Shown: one piece after another, positions 44,208-53,500 of the stretch
Layout of the letters: each line of letters begins with the position of its first letter
How positions within the stretch are numbered: position 1 is the stretch's first letter
Assembly: GCA_045601405.1 (NCBI GenBank)
Contig: JAZRZO010000005.1
Span: 7,890 to 71,889 of the forward strand
DNA from: RGIG5612 sp045601405
GTDB lineage: Bacteria > Bacillota > Clostridia > Lachnospirales > Lachnospiraceae
Direction: 5' to 3'
DNA length: 64,000 nt
The notes under the pieces: model-generated
Told to the model about the DNA's origin: nothing
Databases searched by the model: none
The model's input: the letters and a program-made list of their open reading frames with translations, nothing else
Translations under genes and position numbers: made by a program

Positions 44208-46073
44208 ATGTTTCAGCAGAACCAGGTTTTTGATAATACATATCTGATCAGAGGAGAGATAGGTAAAGGCGGAACAGGTACCGTTTTCCTGGCATGGCAT
44301 CTAAGACTGCAGAAAAATGTTGTGTTGAAGCAGATAAATGTGTCCGATTCCTCAGATATTGAACGGGTGCGAATAGAGGTGGATACACTGAAGAGCCTGC
44401 ATCATCAGAGTCTTCCCCAGGTATATGATTTCATTCAGTCAGGGTCATCCGTGTATACCGTAATGGATTACGTTGAAGGCACAGATCTTTCAGGCTATCT
44501 AAAACAGGGGATACGTCCGTCTGCGGATGATATGATACGCTGGTTCAGTCAGCTTACGGAGGTTCTTGTATATCTGCATAAACAGACTCCCCAGGTGATA
44601 CACAGTGATATAAAGCCGGCCAACATCATAATAACTCCATCCAATGATGCGGTACTGATAGACTTTAATGTATCCGTATCCAAAAAAGCGGATATGGTGG
44701 TTGGGCTGAGCGTGGACTATGCGTCACCGGAGCAGATCAATCTGATGCAGCAGCAGATCAACGGTGTATTTGCGTCAGATGTGCTTGACGGGCGCAGCGA
44801 CATATATTCTTTATGCGCATCTTTTTATCATCTTATCAGCATGCGTCGACCCTCTGTTTTTTATGGAACAGTTCCCCTTGCAGATATTGAGACAGAATAT
44901 CCCGAGGTTTTTTGCGAGATCATAGACAAAGGAATGCAGACGGAAAAAGAAGACCGCTATTCGTCTGCCGAAGAGCTTGCACGAGCCGTGAACGGGATAT
45001 GGAAAAAGTCCGGAGGATATAAAGGCTATCTGGCAGCTCAGATCGCAGTTATCGCAGTATCGGCACTGCTGCTTTCGGGAGGGATATATCTGTTTGTCAA
45101 AGGGACAAAAGAAAAAGAGTATAACGAATTCATCGCCTCGTATAACAGGTGCATCCTGATGATAAATAATGATGAGCCGGATGAGGTTATTCCGGAGGGG
45201 ATGGCTCTTTTAAACACATATAGTGAAAAGCTTGAAAAAGAACCGGAAAAGAAGGGCGATATACTGCTTGGCATAGCGAGAAGCTATGAGGAAGAGGATG
45301 ATCCGCTGGAGGCGTTTGAATATTACTCGGAAGCTAAGAACTGCTTTGATCCGGAGGATTACAAGTATACGGAAAGTCTTTCGGGCAGTTTGTCAGCCGC
45401 GCTTAAGAGCAGAGGCAAGGAAGATGCCGAAGAAATAATAGAGTCAGCGGAAGCCGAGGGTGAGGATGAAGCCGTAATTCTTCTGCTGAAGGCGCAGCTT
45501 GAGCAGATGGAGGGAAATGATGAGGCCTGTCTTAGCTGTGTTAACAGCCTCGAGAAGATATGCGATGACGACGCTGTTATGTGCAGAGCGTATTTGGCGG
45601 CGGCGGAATGCACAAAAAAGACAGATGATAAGCTTTCACTGCTGAAGACCGCAGCCGGATGTGCCGGAAGTCAGACGGAGCTGCAGCGGAGATGCGGTTA
45701 TTCACTAATGTTATTTGCGAGGGATATCAATAATCCAAACATGGAAAAGACTGCTTATGAAGCGGCGGCGGATTGCTATAAAGAAATTGTGGAAAGAGAA
45801 GAGGGCGGGGTAAATGATCACCTGAATCTTGCGGATTCGCTATTAGCCGCAGGGAAGCCGGAGCAGTGTTTAAGCACGCTGGATGACCTGGAAAATTCCA
45901 AAATATTTGATGCTGATCCCGGAATAATATATATGCATAAGGCATTTGCCTATAGCAGAATGGAGAATGCCTCACGGGCAAAGGAGTATGCGCGTCAGGC
46001 ACTACAGGAGCTGAACGAGGCAGATGTAAGCCCTGAAAATCTGAGTGCTCTTAGGGAGATGGCAGGGAAGTAG
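44208..46073 (+). CDS. Membrane protein kinase 3, atypical motifs, with TPR-like outer domain
   Basis: A 621-residue kinase-fold protein. GKGGTGTVF, K41 and D134/D152 are kept, but the catalytic loop reads HSDIKPAN (Arg of HRD lost) and the metal motif is DFN rather than DFG. APE is replaced by SPEQ. It may be weakly active, or activated without the usual RD switch. One membrane helix lies near 274-294, followed by about 320 residues of helical TPR-like repeats outside. No clear Shine-Dalgarno site is seen before the ATG. The 165-base gap upstream holds a CCCCCTCTTCTC repeat-like hairpin. It begins the second half of the locus. Confidence 0.88.
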   Translation: MFQQNQVFDNTYLIRGEIGKGGTGTVFLAWHLRLQKNVVLKQINVSDSSDIERVRIEVDTLKSLHHQSLPQVYDFIQSGSSVYTVMDYVEGTDLSGYLKQGIRPSADDMIRWFSQLTEVLVYLHKQTPQVIHSDIKPANIIITPSNDAVLIDFNVSVSKKADMVVGLSVDYASPEQINLMQQQINGVFASDVLDGRSDIYSLCASFYHLISMRRPSVFYGTVPLADIETEYPEVFCEIIDKGMQTEKEDRYSSAEELARAVNGIWKKSGGYKGYLAAQIAVIAVSALLLSGGIYLFVKGTKEKEYNEFIASYNRCILMINNDEPDEVIPEGMALLNTYSEKLEKEPEKKGDILLGIARSYEEEDDPLEAFEYYSEAKNCFDPEDYKYTESLSGSLSAALKSRGKEDAEEIIESAEAEGEDEAVILLLKAQLEQMEGNDEACLSCVNSLEKICDDDAVMCRAYLAAAECTKKTDDKLSLLKTAAGCAGSQTELQRRCGYSLMLFARDINNPNMEKTAYEAAADCYKEIVEREEGGVNDHLNLADSLLAAGKPEQCLSTLDDLENSKIFDADPGIIYMHKAFAYSRMENASRAKEYARQALQELNEADVSPENLSALREMAGK

Positions 46074-46092
46074 TTATAAGGAGGAGTCTTGT

Positions 46093-46203
46093 ATGAACAG
46101 TGATATGATCACAGGTCTGATATTGATAATAGCGGCAATTGCTGTGATATTGGCAGGGCAGCTGCTTCTTTTCATTTGGAGAAGAAAGCTGAAGAAGATG
46201 TAG
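46093..46203 (+). CDS. Small single-pass membrane peptide, 36 residues
   Basis: An ATG at 46093 with GGAGGAG just upstream opens 36 codons: a short polar start, a helix ITGLILIIAAIAVILAGQLL, then FIWRRKLKKM. The layout (acid N-terminus out, basic C-terminus in) suits a bitopic membrane peptide. It sits between kinase 3 and the TPR protein with 19- and 13-base gaps, so translation is likely. It could be a small subunit of the secretion or kinase complex. Confidence 0.65.
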   Translation: MNSDMITGLILIIAAIAVILAGQLLLFIWRRKLKKM

Positions 46204-46216
46204 TGGGGGAGATGTG

Positions 46217-47767
46217 ATGAAAAAAACAAGAAAACTGGTGATAATTGTCGCATCTGTGGCAGCGGCGATCATAGTAGGTCTTGCGGTAATGCTTTCTCTG
46301 ACAGTTTCTGTAAAGGCGGACTATACAGGACATATTAATAAAGGCAACAAGTATATGGACGCAGGGGAATATGATAAGGCTGTCATGGAATTTCAGGCGG
46401 CAAAGGATATGGATGAGGACAGGGATGAGGCATACGAGGGACTTTACCGTGCTTATGACAGCTTAGGTTACAGTACACTTTCGCAGCAGATACTGGAGGA
46501 GGGCGTTGTAAGGACAGAGAGTGATGATCTGCGTGGTATACTCGCAGTTGCCTATCCGAACAGCAGATATCTGCAGGAAAATGCCAAGCCGGAAAAGAAC
46601 GCTGATTCCGGGCCCGCGCTGAATGTAATGATACTTTCTCTGATAGCTGGCTCAACATATGCTGACTATAACCATCAGTATGATGTCAGGCTCGCAAGCA
46701 GCGAGGGTAAGGTATATAAATACGAGATAGACGAGCTTGGTCTGGAACTTGAGTATACAAATGAAGGGAGCATTAAAAAAGTAAATACAGGGGATGAAAC
46801 CCCATACAGGGAAATGATGCCGGATAGTGTAAGCGTTAAGGATCTTAGCTATCTGCTTGGAACAACGGAGCCGATTTCAGTTGATGAGATGGAGAAGATG
46901 GAGGGTATTAAAGACCTGGAGTCTTCAGAGGGTGAAGTGACATTTAAGGCTGAGGGCTGCCGCGTGATAATAGAAACAGAAGAAGACGAACTGATAAAGC
47001 CGGATGCGGAAAACCGGATAATATCCTTAAAGGAAACGGGAGAGGAAGATGATGATGAAAGCAAAGGGTCCAAACGTGTACTAAAGGGAAAGGTTACTAA
47101 TGCGACAAACGGGGAGCCGGTAACTAATGCGAAGGTAAAGGTATATAAAGGTAAGAGTGCCGCAGGTAAGCCTGTGGAGATAAAAACCGGAAGCAACGGT
47201 TTATATTCGGTAGAGACCGAACCCGGCGATAATTTTATAGTTGTGGAGAAGGAAGGCTATATTACGGGGAACTTTGAGACCTATGTACTGTCCAAATCCG
47301 ATATAACATATCTGGACTGCGCAATATCACCTGAACTCAAGAACGGGGAGATCCGCATAGTCCTTACATGGGACGCGGCTCCGAGAGATCTGGACAGCTA
47401 CCTGCGCGGAACCTCCGGTTCGGGCAAGCCCGTGATGACAAGCTTCACAAACAAGAAGCAGTATGATTCAAACGGCAATCTCATTGCTGAGCTTGATCTG
47501 GATGACGTGGACGGCCATGGACCGGAAACAACCACATTGTATGACATGAACGGTAAATACGAGTTTATAGTTACGGACTTTCATATGACAAGCTCCATGG
47601 CAAGGTCAAACGCGCAGGTCAAGGTTTATAAGGGAAGCTCGCTGGTGGAAACAATAAACATAACCCCGGACGCGGTGAATATGTGGAAGGTTCTTGAGAT
47701 AGATCATGGTCAGATAAAAGTGATCAATCAGCCGCATTCAGAGGGGACATCTGGAGTGATCAAATAG
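46217..47767 (+). CDS. Membrane-anchored TPR protein with carboxypeptidase-regulatory-like and YfaP-like domains
   Basis: A 516-residue protein with a basic start and a membrane helix or signal anchor (about 7-30), two TPR units (NKGNKYMDAGEYDKAVMEFQAA and the next), a mixed middle, a beta-domain with GKVTNATNGEPVTNAKVKVYKG (carboxypeptidase D regulatory-like) near 295-365, and a C-terminal VLTWDAAPRDLDSYL ... DMNGKYEFIVTDF segment as in YfaP/DUF2135 proteins. All these parts are outside the cell. GTG at 46214 is in frame, but ATG 46217 with GGGGGAG upstream is preferred. Role unknown; probably an adaptor of the surface complex. Confidence 0.82.
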   Translation: MKKTRKLVIIVASVAAAIIVGLAVMLSLTVSVKADYTGHINKGNKYMDAGEYDKAVMEFQAAKDMDEDRDEAYEGLYRAYDSLGYSTLSQQILEEGVVRTESDDLRGILAVAYPNSRYLQENAKPEKNADSGPALNVMILSLIAGSTYADYNHQYDVRLASSEGKVYKYEIDELGLELEYTNEGSIKKVNTGDETPYREMMPDSVSVKDLSYLLGTTEPISVDEMEKMEGIKDLESSEGEVTFKAEGCRVIIETEEDELIKPDAENRIISLKETGEEDDDESKGSKRVLKGKVTNATNGEPVTNAKVKVYKGKSAAGKPVEIKTGSNGLYSVETEPGDNFIVVEKEGYITGNFETYVLSKSDITYLDCAISPELKNGEIRIVLTWDAAPRDLDSYLRGTSGSGKPVMTSFTNKKQYDSNGNLIAELDLDDVDGHGPETTTLYDMNGKYEFIVTDFHMTSSMARSNAQVKVYKGSSLVETINITPDAVNMWKVLEIDHGQIKVINQPHSEGTSGVIK

Positions 47768-47785
47768 AAACAGAAAGGATTAATT

Positions 47786-48268
47786 TTGTCTGATATAGCT
47801 ATTATTATATGCTTGGTAGTACTGATAATGCTCATAGGAGTGATCGCCGTTCTGATGGCATATCTCCTGATAGAAAAAGGTTCAGGAGAGCGGAAACCAA
47901 AAAGAAATGAGCCGGAGTCATTCTATACACCGACAGCTGCGGGGCGTTATTGGCACATAGAAATATGGAACAGAACCAATAATCAGATGTATGCAAAGGA
48001 CTTCTGCGGCCAGGTTATGCTGGGAAGGAGCATTCCGGCGAGCGAACCATTCTGGCAGATGAGGATAGGCGACGACAGAACCATCAGCAGGGAGCAGTGT
48101 GTCATATATGACAGAAGCGGTTTTCTGGTCATTGAAAATATCAGTCAGATAAATATAACCATGCTGAACGGCTATCCTGTTACAATGCCGATGCTTATCC
48201 AGGAGGGCTGTCAGCTTTCAATGGGGAGCAACTACTTTATCATAACAAATATACAGAGGGTGGCATAA
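47786..48268 (+). CDS. Membrane-anchored FHA domain protein
   Basis: A 160-residue protein with an N-terminal membrane helix (about 3-28), a linker, and one FHA domain (about 55-155): VMLGRS, TISREQCVIY and NITMLNG correspond to the GR, S-R-x-H and NG positions, with Gln-Cys in place of the usual x-His. FHA domains bind phosphothreonine. The start is TTG, supported by AGAAAGGA and by the N-terminal helix; no nearer ATG would keep it. Four bases separate it from the next FHA gene. Confidence 0.85.
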   Translation: MSDIAIIICLVVLIMLIGVIAVLMAYLLIEKGSGERKPKRNEPESFYTPTAAGRYWHIEIWNRTNNQMYAKDFCGQVMLGRSIPASEPFWQMRIGDDRTISREQCVIYDRSGFLVIENISQINITMLNGYPVTMPMLIQEGCQLSMGSNYFIITNIQRVA

Positions 48269-48272
48269 GAGA

Positions 48273-49205
48273 ATGAGGATAGCGGAACTGGAGGAAGGGA
48301 AGGTTCTCCGGAGATTTGCGGAAATGAATAATATCGCACTCGTTCTGGGGAACAACAGGCTGTTTTTGAATTCGGATTACCGGTTTATGAGGGCGCAGAA
48401 GGAGAAAGGATTACTGAGATGCGTTAAGGCGGCACAGAACGGAAAAACAAAGCTTGTTTATTTTACAGAAGGCGCAAGGCCGCTGTCTGCGATATACGGA
48501 TGCATGAACTTCCTTGCCTTTATGTCTATATTGGAAAAGATATTTAATATCATTGACACTGTGGAAAGTAACGGTTTTTTAAAACCATATAATCTTGAGG
48601 ATTCACCGGAAAATATCTTCGTTGAGCCTGAAACCTTAGAGGTTAAGCTGATGTATCTTCCTGTTCAAGCAGATAACGATGAACCGGAGGACAACTATAT
48701 GAGATTCAGGCAGGAGCTTGTGCGACTAATACACTCAACACCTATGTTTACCGGCGCGGATGTACAGAATATCTGCCGGGCACTTGAGAACGGGTCCCTT
48801 GGCGCAGCGGGATTGAGCCGCGGGATAAACCATATAAGGTTATCCTATGGGGGAACGCCAAGAGTATATGACGAGGATGACCCTGTTCACGGGACGGGAC
48901 AGCTCGCCGCTAACATCCGACTTATCGGGAAGGATGGGCCGGGAGTTCCGTCCTTCCATATCCATAAGTCTGAATTTGTTATCGGAAAAAGCCGCAATAA
49001 TGCCGATGGTGTTATTCCCAGGAGTACAGTCAGCCGCATCCACTGCCGTGTGCTTTTTATCAGTGACGCATATTACCTTGAGGATATGGACAGTACAAAC
49101 GGAACCAGACTGAATAGTGAGCCGCTTCCGAGCGGCCAGAGAAGGCAGTTGATGAATGGAGACGTAATAAGCATAGCCGGCACGGAATTTATTGTTGACT
49201 TTTAA
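48273..49205 (+). CDS. DUF6382-like plus FHA domain protein
   Basis: A 310-residue cytoplasmic protein. Residues 1-190 resemble the DUF6382 module found before FHA domains in Lachnospiraceae, with YFTEGARPLSAIYGCMNFLAFMSILEKIF and LEDSPENIFVEPETLEVKLMYLP, a layout that recalls a degenerate kinase fold. Residues about 225-308 form an FHA domain (FVIGKS, STVSRIHCRV, DSTNGTRLN), where Lys replaces the usual Arg in GR. In type VIIb systems EssB is a pseudokinase; this protein is a candidate for that place, but without a membrane helix. Inference only. Confidence 0.83.
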   Translation: MRIAELEEGKVLRRFAEMNNIALVLGNNRLFLNSDYRFMRAQKEKGLLRCVKAAQNGKTKLVYFTEGARPLSAIYGCMNFLAFMSILEKIFNIIDTVESNGFLKPYNLEDSPENIFVEPETLEVKLMYLPVQADNDEPEDNYMRFRQELVRLIHSTPMFTGADVQNICRALENGSLGAAGLSRGINHIRLSYGGTPRVYDEDDPVHGTGQLAANIRLIGKDGPGVPSFHIHKSEFVIGKSRNNADGVIPRSTVSRIHCRVLFISDAYYLEDMDSTNGTRLNSEPLPSGQRRQLMNGDVISIAGTEFIVDF

Positions 49206-49223
49206 AGCTCTATGGAGAAATAA

Positions 49224-50279
49224 ATGGGAAAGCCGTACATAATTATCGCTGATACCGACGAAAATTATATAGTACCACTTGAGATGAAATTCTTAGAGGA
49301 GCTTGGTGATGACGTTGATCTGGAGATCATCACAGATGCGAGGTATTTTCGGAAGCTGTTTTCAGGGCCTCAGGAGGCAGACATACTTGCCGTTTCGCAA
49401 GAGCTTTTTACGGAGGATCTGCTGCGTCACAGCATTTCGAACATGTTCATCCTGGGAGAGCTTTCGGAGAACGAGTCCGGTTTTTTGAAAGACATACCAT
49501 ATGTTTATAAATACAGCAGCCTTAAAGAAATATACGGAAAGATAATGGCCTGCAGCAGCGAGTCCCTTTCTCTTGATATGTCACACAGAAAAAAACAGGA
49601 AGTGCTGCTCGTAAGCAGCGCATCGGGAGGTGTAGGCAAGACCACGATCGCGCTGGGTGTGTGTACCGCGCTTTCACAGAATTTCAAAAGAGTTTTATAT
49701 ATAAACGCCGACAGGCTCAACTCATTTCAGTTTTATCTTGAAAATACTGAGCCTGTGCCTGTGAGCGCGTGCAGGGATATGGATGGAAGAGGTGATATCT
49801 ATGAGCGCTTTAAGTGTCTTATCCGCAGGGAAAGATTTGACTATCTGCCGCCATTTGGTGCGGCTCTTTCATCGTTGAATATACCTTATAGCTTTTACAC
49901 GGATTTTGCGCGCGGTGCGAAGAGCTCCGGAGATTATGATGTGATAGTGGTAGATTCAGACTCCGTTTTCGATAATGACAAAGCAGCCATGGCATCGGAG
50001 GCTGATAAGGTATTCATGATAACGGATCAGACCAGAAAGGCTGTTTTTGCAATGAAGCTGCTGATGCAGAACATGAACTGCAGAGATAATGAAAAGTACT
50101 ATTTTATATGCAACAAATACCAAAAGGATAAGCCGGACGCGTTTTCAGACGAAGGGCGGGAACCGGGATTTCTGGTAGATGAGTATGTTTCTGAGATTGA
50201 GCAGATTGATGAGCTCTGTCTTGCAGATCTTGGAATGAACATGGATATACAGAAGATATCTTTTTTGATCGATCAATAG
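49224..50279 (+). CDS. MinD/CpaE-like P-loop ATPase
   Basis: A 351-residue protein. Residues 1-105 look like a receiver-type domain (YIIIADTDENYIVPLEMKFLEEL), as in CpaE. Residues 125-330 are a SIMIBI ATPase: SSASGGVGKTT with K139-T140, then INADRLNSF and VIVVDSDSVF. The usual signature Lys before GG is replaced by Ser (residue 134). CpaE/MinD-like proteins position secretion or pilus machines at the membrane, and EspI-like ATPases are found in mycobacterial type VII loci. GGAGA precedes the ATG. Confidence 0.85.
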   Translation: MGKPYIIIADTDENYIVPLEMKFLEELGDDVDLEIITDARYFRKLFSGPQEADILAVSQELFTEDLLRHSISNMFILGELSENESGFLKDIPYVYKYSSLKEIYGKIMACSSESLSLDMSHRKKQEVLLVSSASGGVGKTTIALGVCTALSQNFKRVLYINADRLNSFQFYLENTEPVPVSACRDMDGRGDIYERFKCLIRRERFDYLPPFGAALSSLNIPYSFYTDFARGAKSSGDYDVIVVDSDSVFDNDKAAMASEADKVFMITDQTRKAVFAMKLLMQNMNCRDNEKYYFICNKYQKDKPDAFSDEGREPGFLVDEYVSEIEQIDELCLADLGMNMDIQKISFLIDQ

Positions 50280-50322
50280 AAGGTGTTTCCGAAAAAGGAT
50301 AAACGCTTTCAGAAGGGGCAGT

Positions 50323-50595
50323 ATGGATAATAAAGCGGTTGTTATATTCAGTATATTGAGCCGAAACAAAAAGCATGATCTTGAGATCCCACTTGATATC
50401 ACCGCAAACGACCTGGTCGTGGCATTGAATCAGGCTTACAGTCTTGGGATAGATACTTCAGATATTAAAAAAGCTTATTTAAGGTCAGAAGCTCCGATCG
50501 CGCTTTTAAGGGGAAATAAGACTCTTCGCGATTACGGGATAATGAACGGAAGCACGATTATATTTACGGAACAAGAAGATGAAAAACACATATAA
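50323..50595 (+). CDS. esaB: EsaB/YukD family ubiquitin-like protein
   Basis: A 90-residue ubiquitin-fold protein: VVIFSILSRNKKHDLEIPLDITANDLVVALNQAYSLG, then a GNKTLRDYGIMNGSTIIF end that resembles the L-x-D-x-x-I-x-x-G pattern of YukD. EsaB is a core cytoplasmic component of type VIIb systems that interacts with EssC. It overlaps the EssC gene by 17 bases, which is a strong context argument. The last residues EQEDEKHI are in the overlap. Confidence 0.87.
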   Translation: MDNKAVVIFSILSRNKKHDLEIPLDITANDLVVALNQAYSLGIDTSDIKKAYLRSEAPIALLRGNKTLRDYGIMNGSTIIFTEQEDEKHI

Positions 50596-53500
50596 GATAA
50601 TAATATCGAATAAGAATATATATAAAGAGGGTGGTCTTAATCCGTCACAGTCTGAGGTGAAGGCAGGCACTTTGACAGGAGCGGACATCAGGTTGCGAAG
50701 GGATGATTTTTTTGAACCGGTCGAGCTGACGTTTGTAAACAATGAAGGCTGCTGGACTTTATTTACGGGAGACAATCTTTATATTACTGAGGGCAGGCAT
50801 GACATAAGAAAGCTCCGTTCAAGAAATATGGCGCATGGCGATGACATTGAGATACGCTATCAGGCTTCGGACAGGTTCGTATTTCGGATTGAGTTTGCTA
50901 TAGATTTTAATGAGGACAGCCACCACTTTAACAGGTATGCCGACTGCAGGGATATAGACAGGATACTCATAGGGGCCGGCTCCGGCAATAACATTATCTT
51001 AGGAAGCCGCTATATAGGAAACGATCAGATAGAACTGATGCGTGAGAGAGACGGATTCCGGCTCAAAATAGACCGCTCGACATACGGCGTGCTGCATAAC
51101 GGTAAAAAGGCTGAAGATGGGGAGCTCATCAGGGACAGGGATTTTCTCTCTGTTGCGGACACATGCTTTTATCTCAGGAGCGGACAGTTGTGGACGGAAA
51201 AGAGCGAAAGCATAAGGTTCAGCGGTATTAAAGTCTATGACACTATAAACAGGGGCAGTTATCCGAAGTTTCATCGCAGCAGCCGTATGCAGACCGTAGT
51301 AAGCGATGAAAAGATTCCGGTGCTGGATCCGGCACAAAAGCCTAAGAAACCAAAAAACAATCTCTTGCTGAGACTTCTGCCGTCTGTTGGAATGGTGCTT
51401 GCAGCCGTGCTGATGGCAGTGATAGGCAGCCCGATGATGCTGATATTCAGCGGGGTCTCTGTTGTTTTCGCGGCGATAACAGCTGTGCTTACCCTAAGGC
51501 AGAATAACCTCGAATATAAGGAGTCGCTGGAGGAAAGGGTGACAACCTATGAGGCCTATATTGCCAATAAGAGGGAAGAAATAGAGCGGTGCAGACAGCT
51601 TGAGCAGAGGGAACTGGAGGATATATATATCCCGATAGAAAAGGAAAAACAGTATGTTCATCAGTTTTCGTCTGAGCTGTTTGACCGTATACCGGAGCAT
51701 GAGGACTTCCTCTGTGTACGCCTGGGGATTGGAGACATTCCGGCAAAAAGGGAGATAGACTATAAAAAGCAGGAAAGGCTGGAGCCGGGCGATGAGCTTC
51801 AGCAGATACCGGAACAGATAAGTGAGGAATATAAGTTTGTGCATAACGCGCCGGTGGTGTGCGACCTGAAGGAGCACAACGCTGTGGGCGTGATAGGTGA
51901 GACAGAGAGCCGCTTTGAGATAATGAAGAACATGGTGATAGACCTGGCGGCGCGCCATTATCACAGTGATGTTTCTATGATGTTTGTTGCCAGAAAAAAG
52001 CACAGTGATAAGGTACGATGGCTGAGATTTCTCCCGCATTCCCGTAATGATGCTCTTGGGATACGAAATATCGTGTCGGATGATGAAAGCAGGACGGTGC
52101 TGTTCGAATACCTTTATCAGGAGCTGAACAGACGCGAGCAGAGTAAGTCTTTTGAAAACCGTATAGTAGTTTTTATGTATGATGAGTGCGGCCTGCAGAG
52201 TCATCCGCTTTCACGTTTCATATCAAAAGCAAAGGAGCTGGGAGTAACTTTTATTTTCTTCGGAAGAAATAAAGCGGACATTCCGGTGGGCTGCGGGGAA
52301 CTGATATTTCTAAACGGCACACAGAACGGCTATCTGGTAAATGCAAAAGACAGAAATGATAACTATGGCTTTACATATACAAAGCTCACGATGGCACAGG
52401 CCGAGAGGATAGTTGAGATACTTGCACCGGTGTATGTGGATGAGATATCTCTGGAAGGTGATCTGACGAAGAATATATCCCTTTTTGAGATGCTGAATAT
52501 AATTGCTGTGGAGGATATAGATCTTAAAAGGCGATGGGGGCGGTCTAATGTCACAAAATCTATGGCGGCGCCGATAGGTGTTGCAAAGACGGGAATAATT
52601 GAGCTTGATCTTCACGATAAAGCCCATGGGCCTCACGGTCTTGTTGCAGGAACAACAGGCTCGGGAAAATCAGAGATACTGCAGACATATATCCTGGCCA
52701 TGGCAACGCTGTTCTCTCCTCATGAGGTGGGCTTTATGATCATCGACTTCAAGGGCGGCGGCATGGTCAATCAGTTTGAGGAGTTGCCTCATCTTATGGG
52801 GGCGATAACGAACATCGACGGAAAGGAGATAGACCGCTCTCTAAAGTCGATCAAGGCCGAGTTGCAGAAGCGCCAGCGTCTTTTCGCGGAAGCAGATGTA
52901 AATCACATAGACAAATATATAGAAAAGTACAGAGCCGGGCAGACGTCGGAACCGCTGCCGCATCTTATCATCATAGTGGATGAGTTTGCCGAGCTTAAAG
53001 CGGAGCAGCCTGAATTTATGAAGGAGCTAATTTCCGCGGCCCGTATAGGCCGGAGCCTTGGCGTACATCTGATACTGGCCACACAGAAGCCTGCCGGCCA
53101 GGTAAACGAGCAGATATGGTCCAACTCCAGATTCAAGCTTTGTCTTAAGGTTCAGAGTCAGGAGGACAGTAATGAGGTTCTGAAGTCGCCTCTTGCAGCG
53201 GAGATCAAGGAGCCCGGACGCGCTTATCTGCAGGTTGGAAACAACGAGATATTTGAGCTGCTGCAGTCGGCTTACAGCGGCGCTCCGGAAAAGGCAGATG
53301 ACACCAGTGAAAAGGAATTCAGTATTATTGAACTTCTGGATTCCGGAAAACGTCTGCCTGTTTATATTCAAAAAAAGCAGAAGAGCGGCGGGAATATAAC
53401 CCAGCTTGATGCAATAGTACGTTATGTGCATTTGTTTTGTGAGGAAAACAGGATAGCAAAGCTTCCGGATATATGTCTGCCGTCGCTGAAAGAAGAGATT

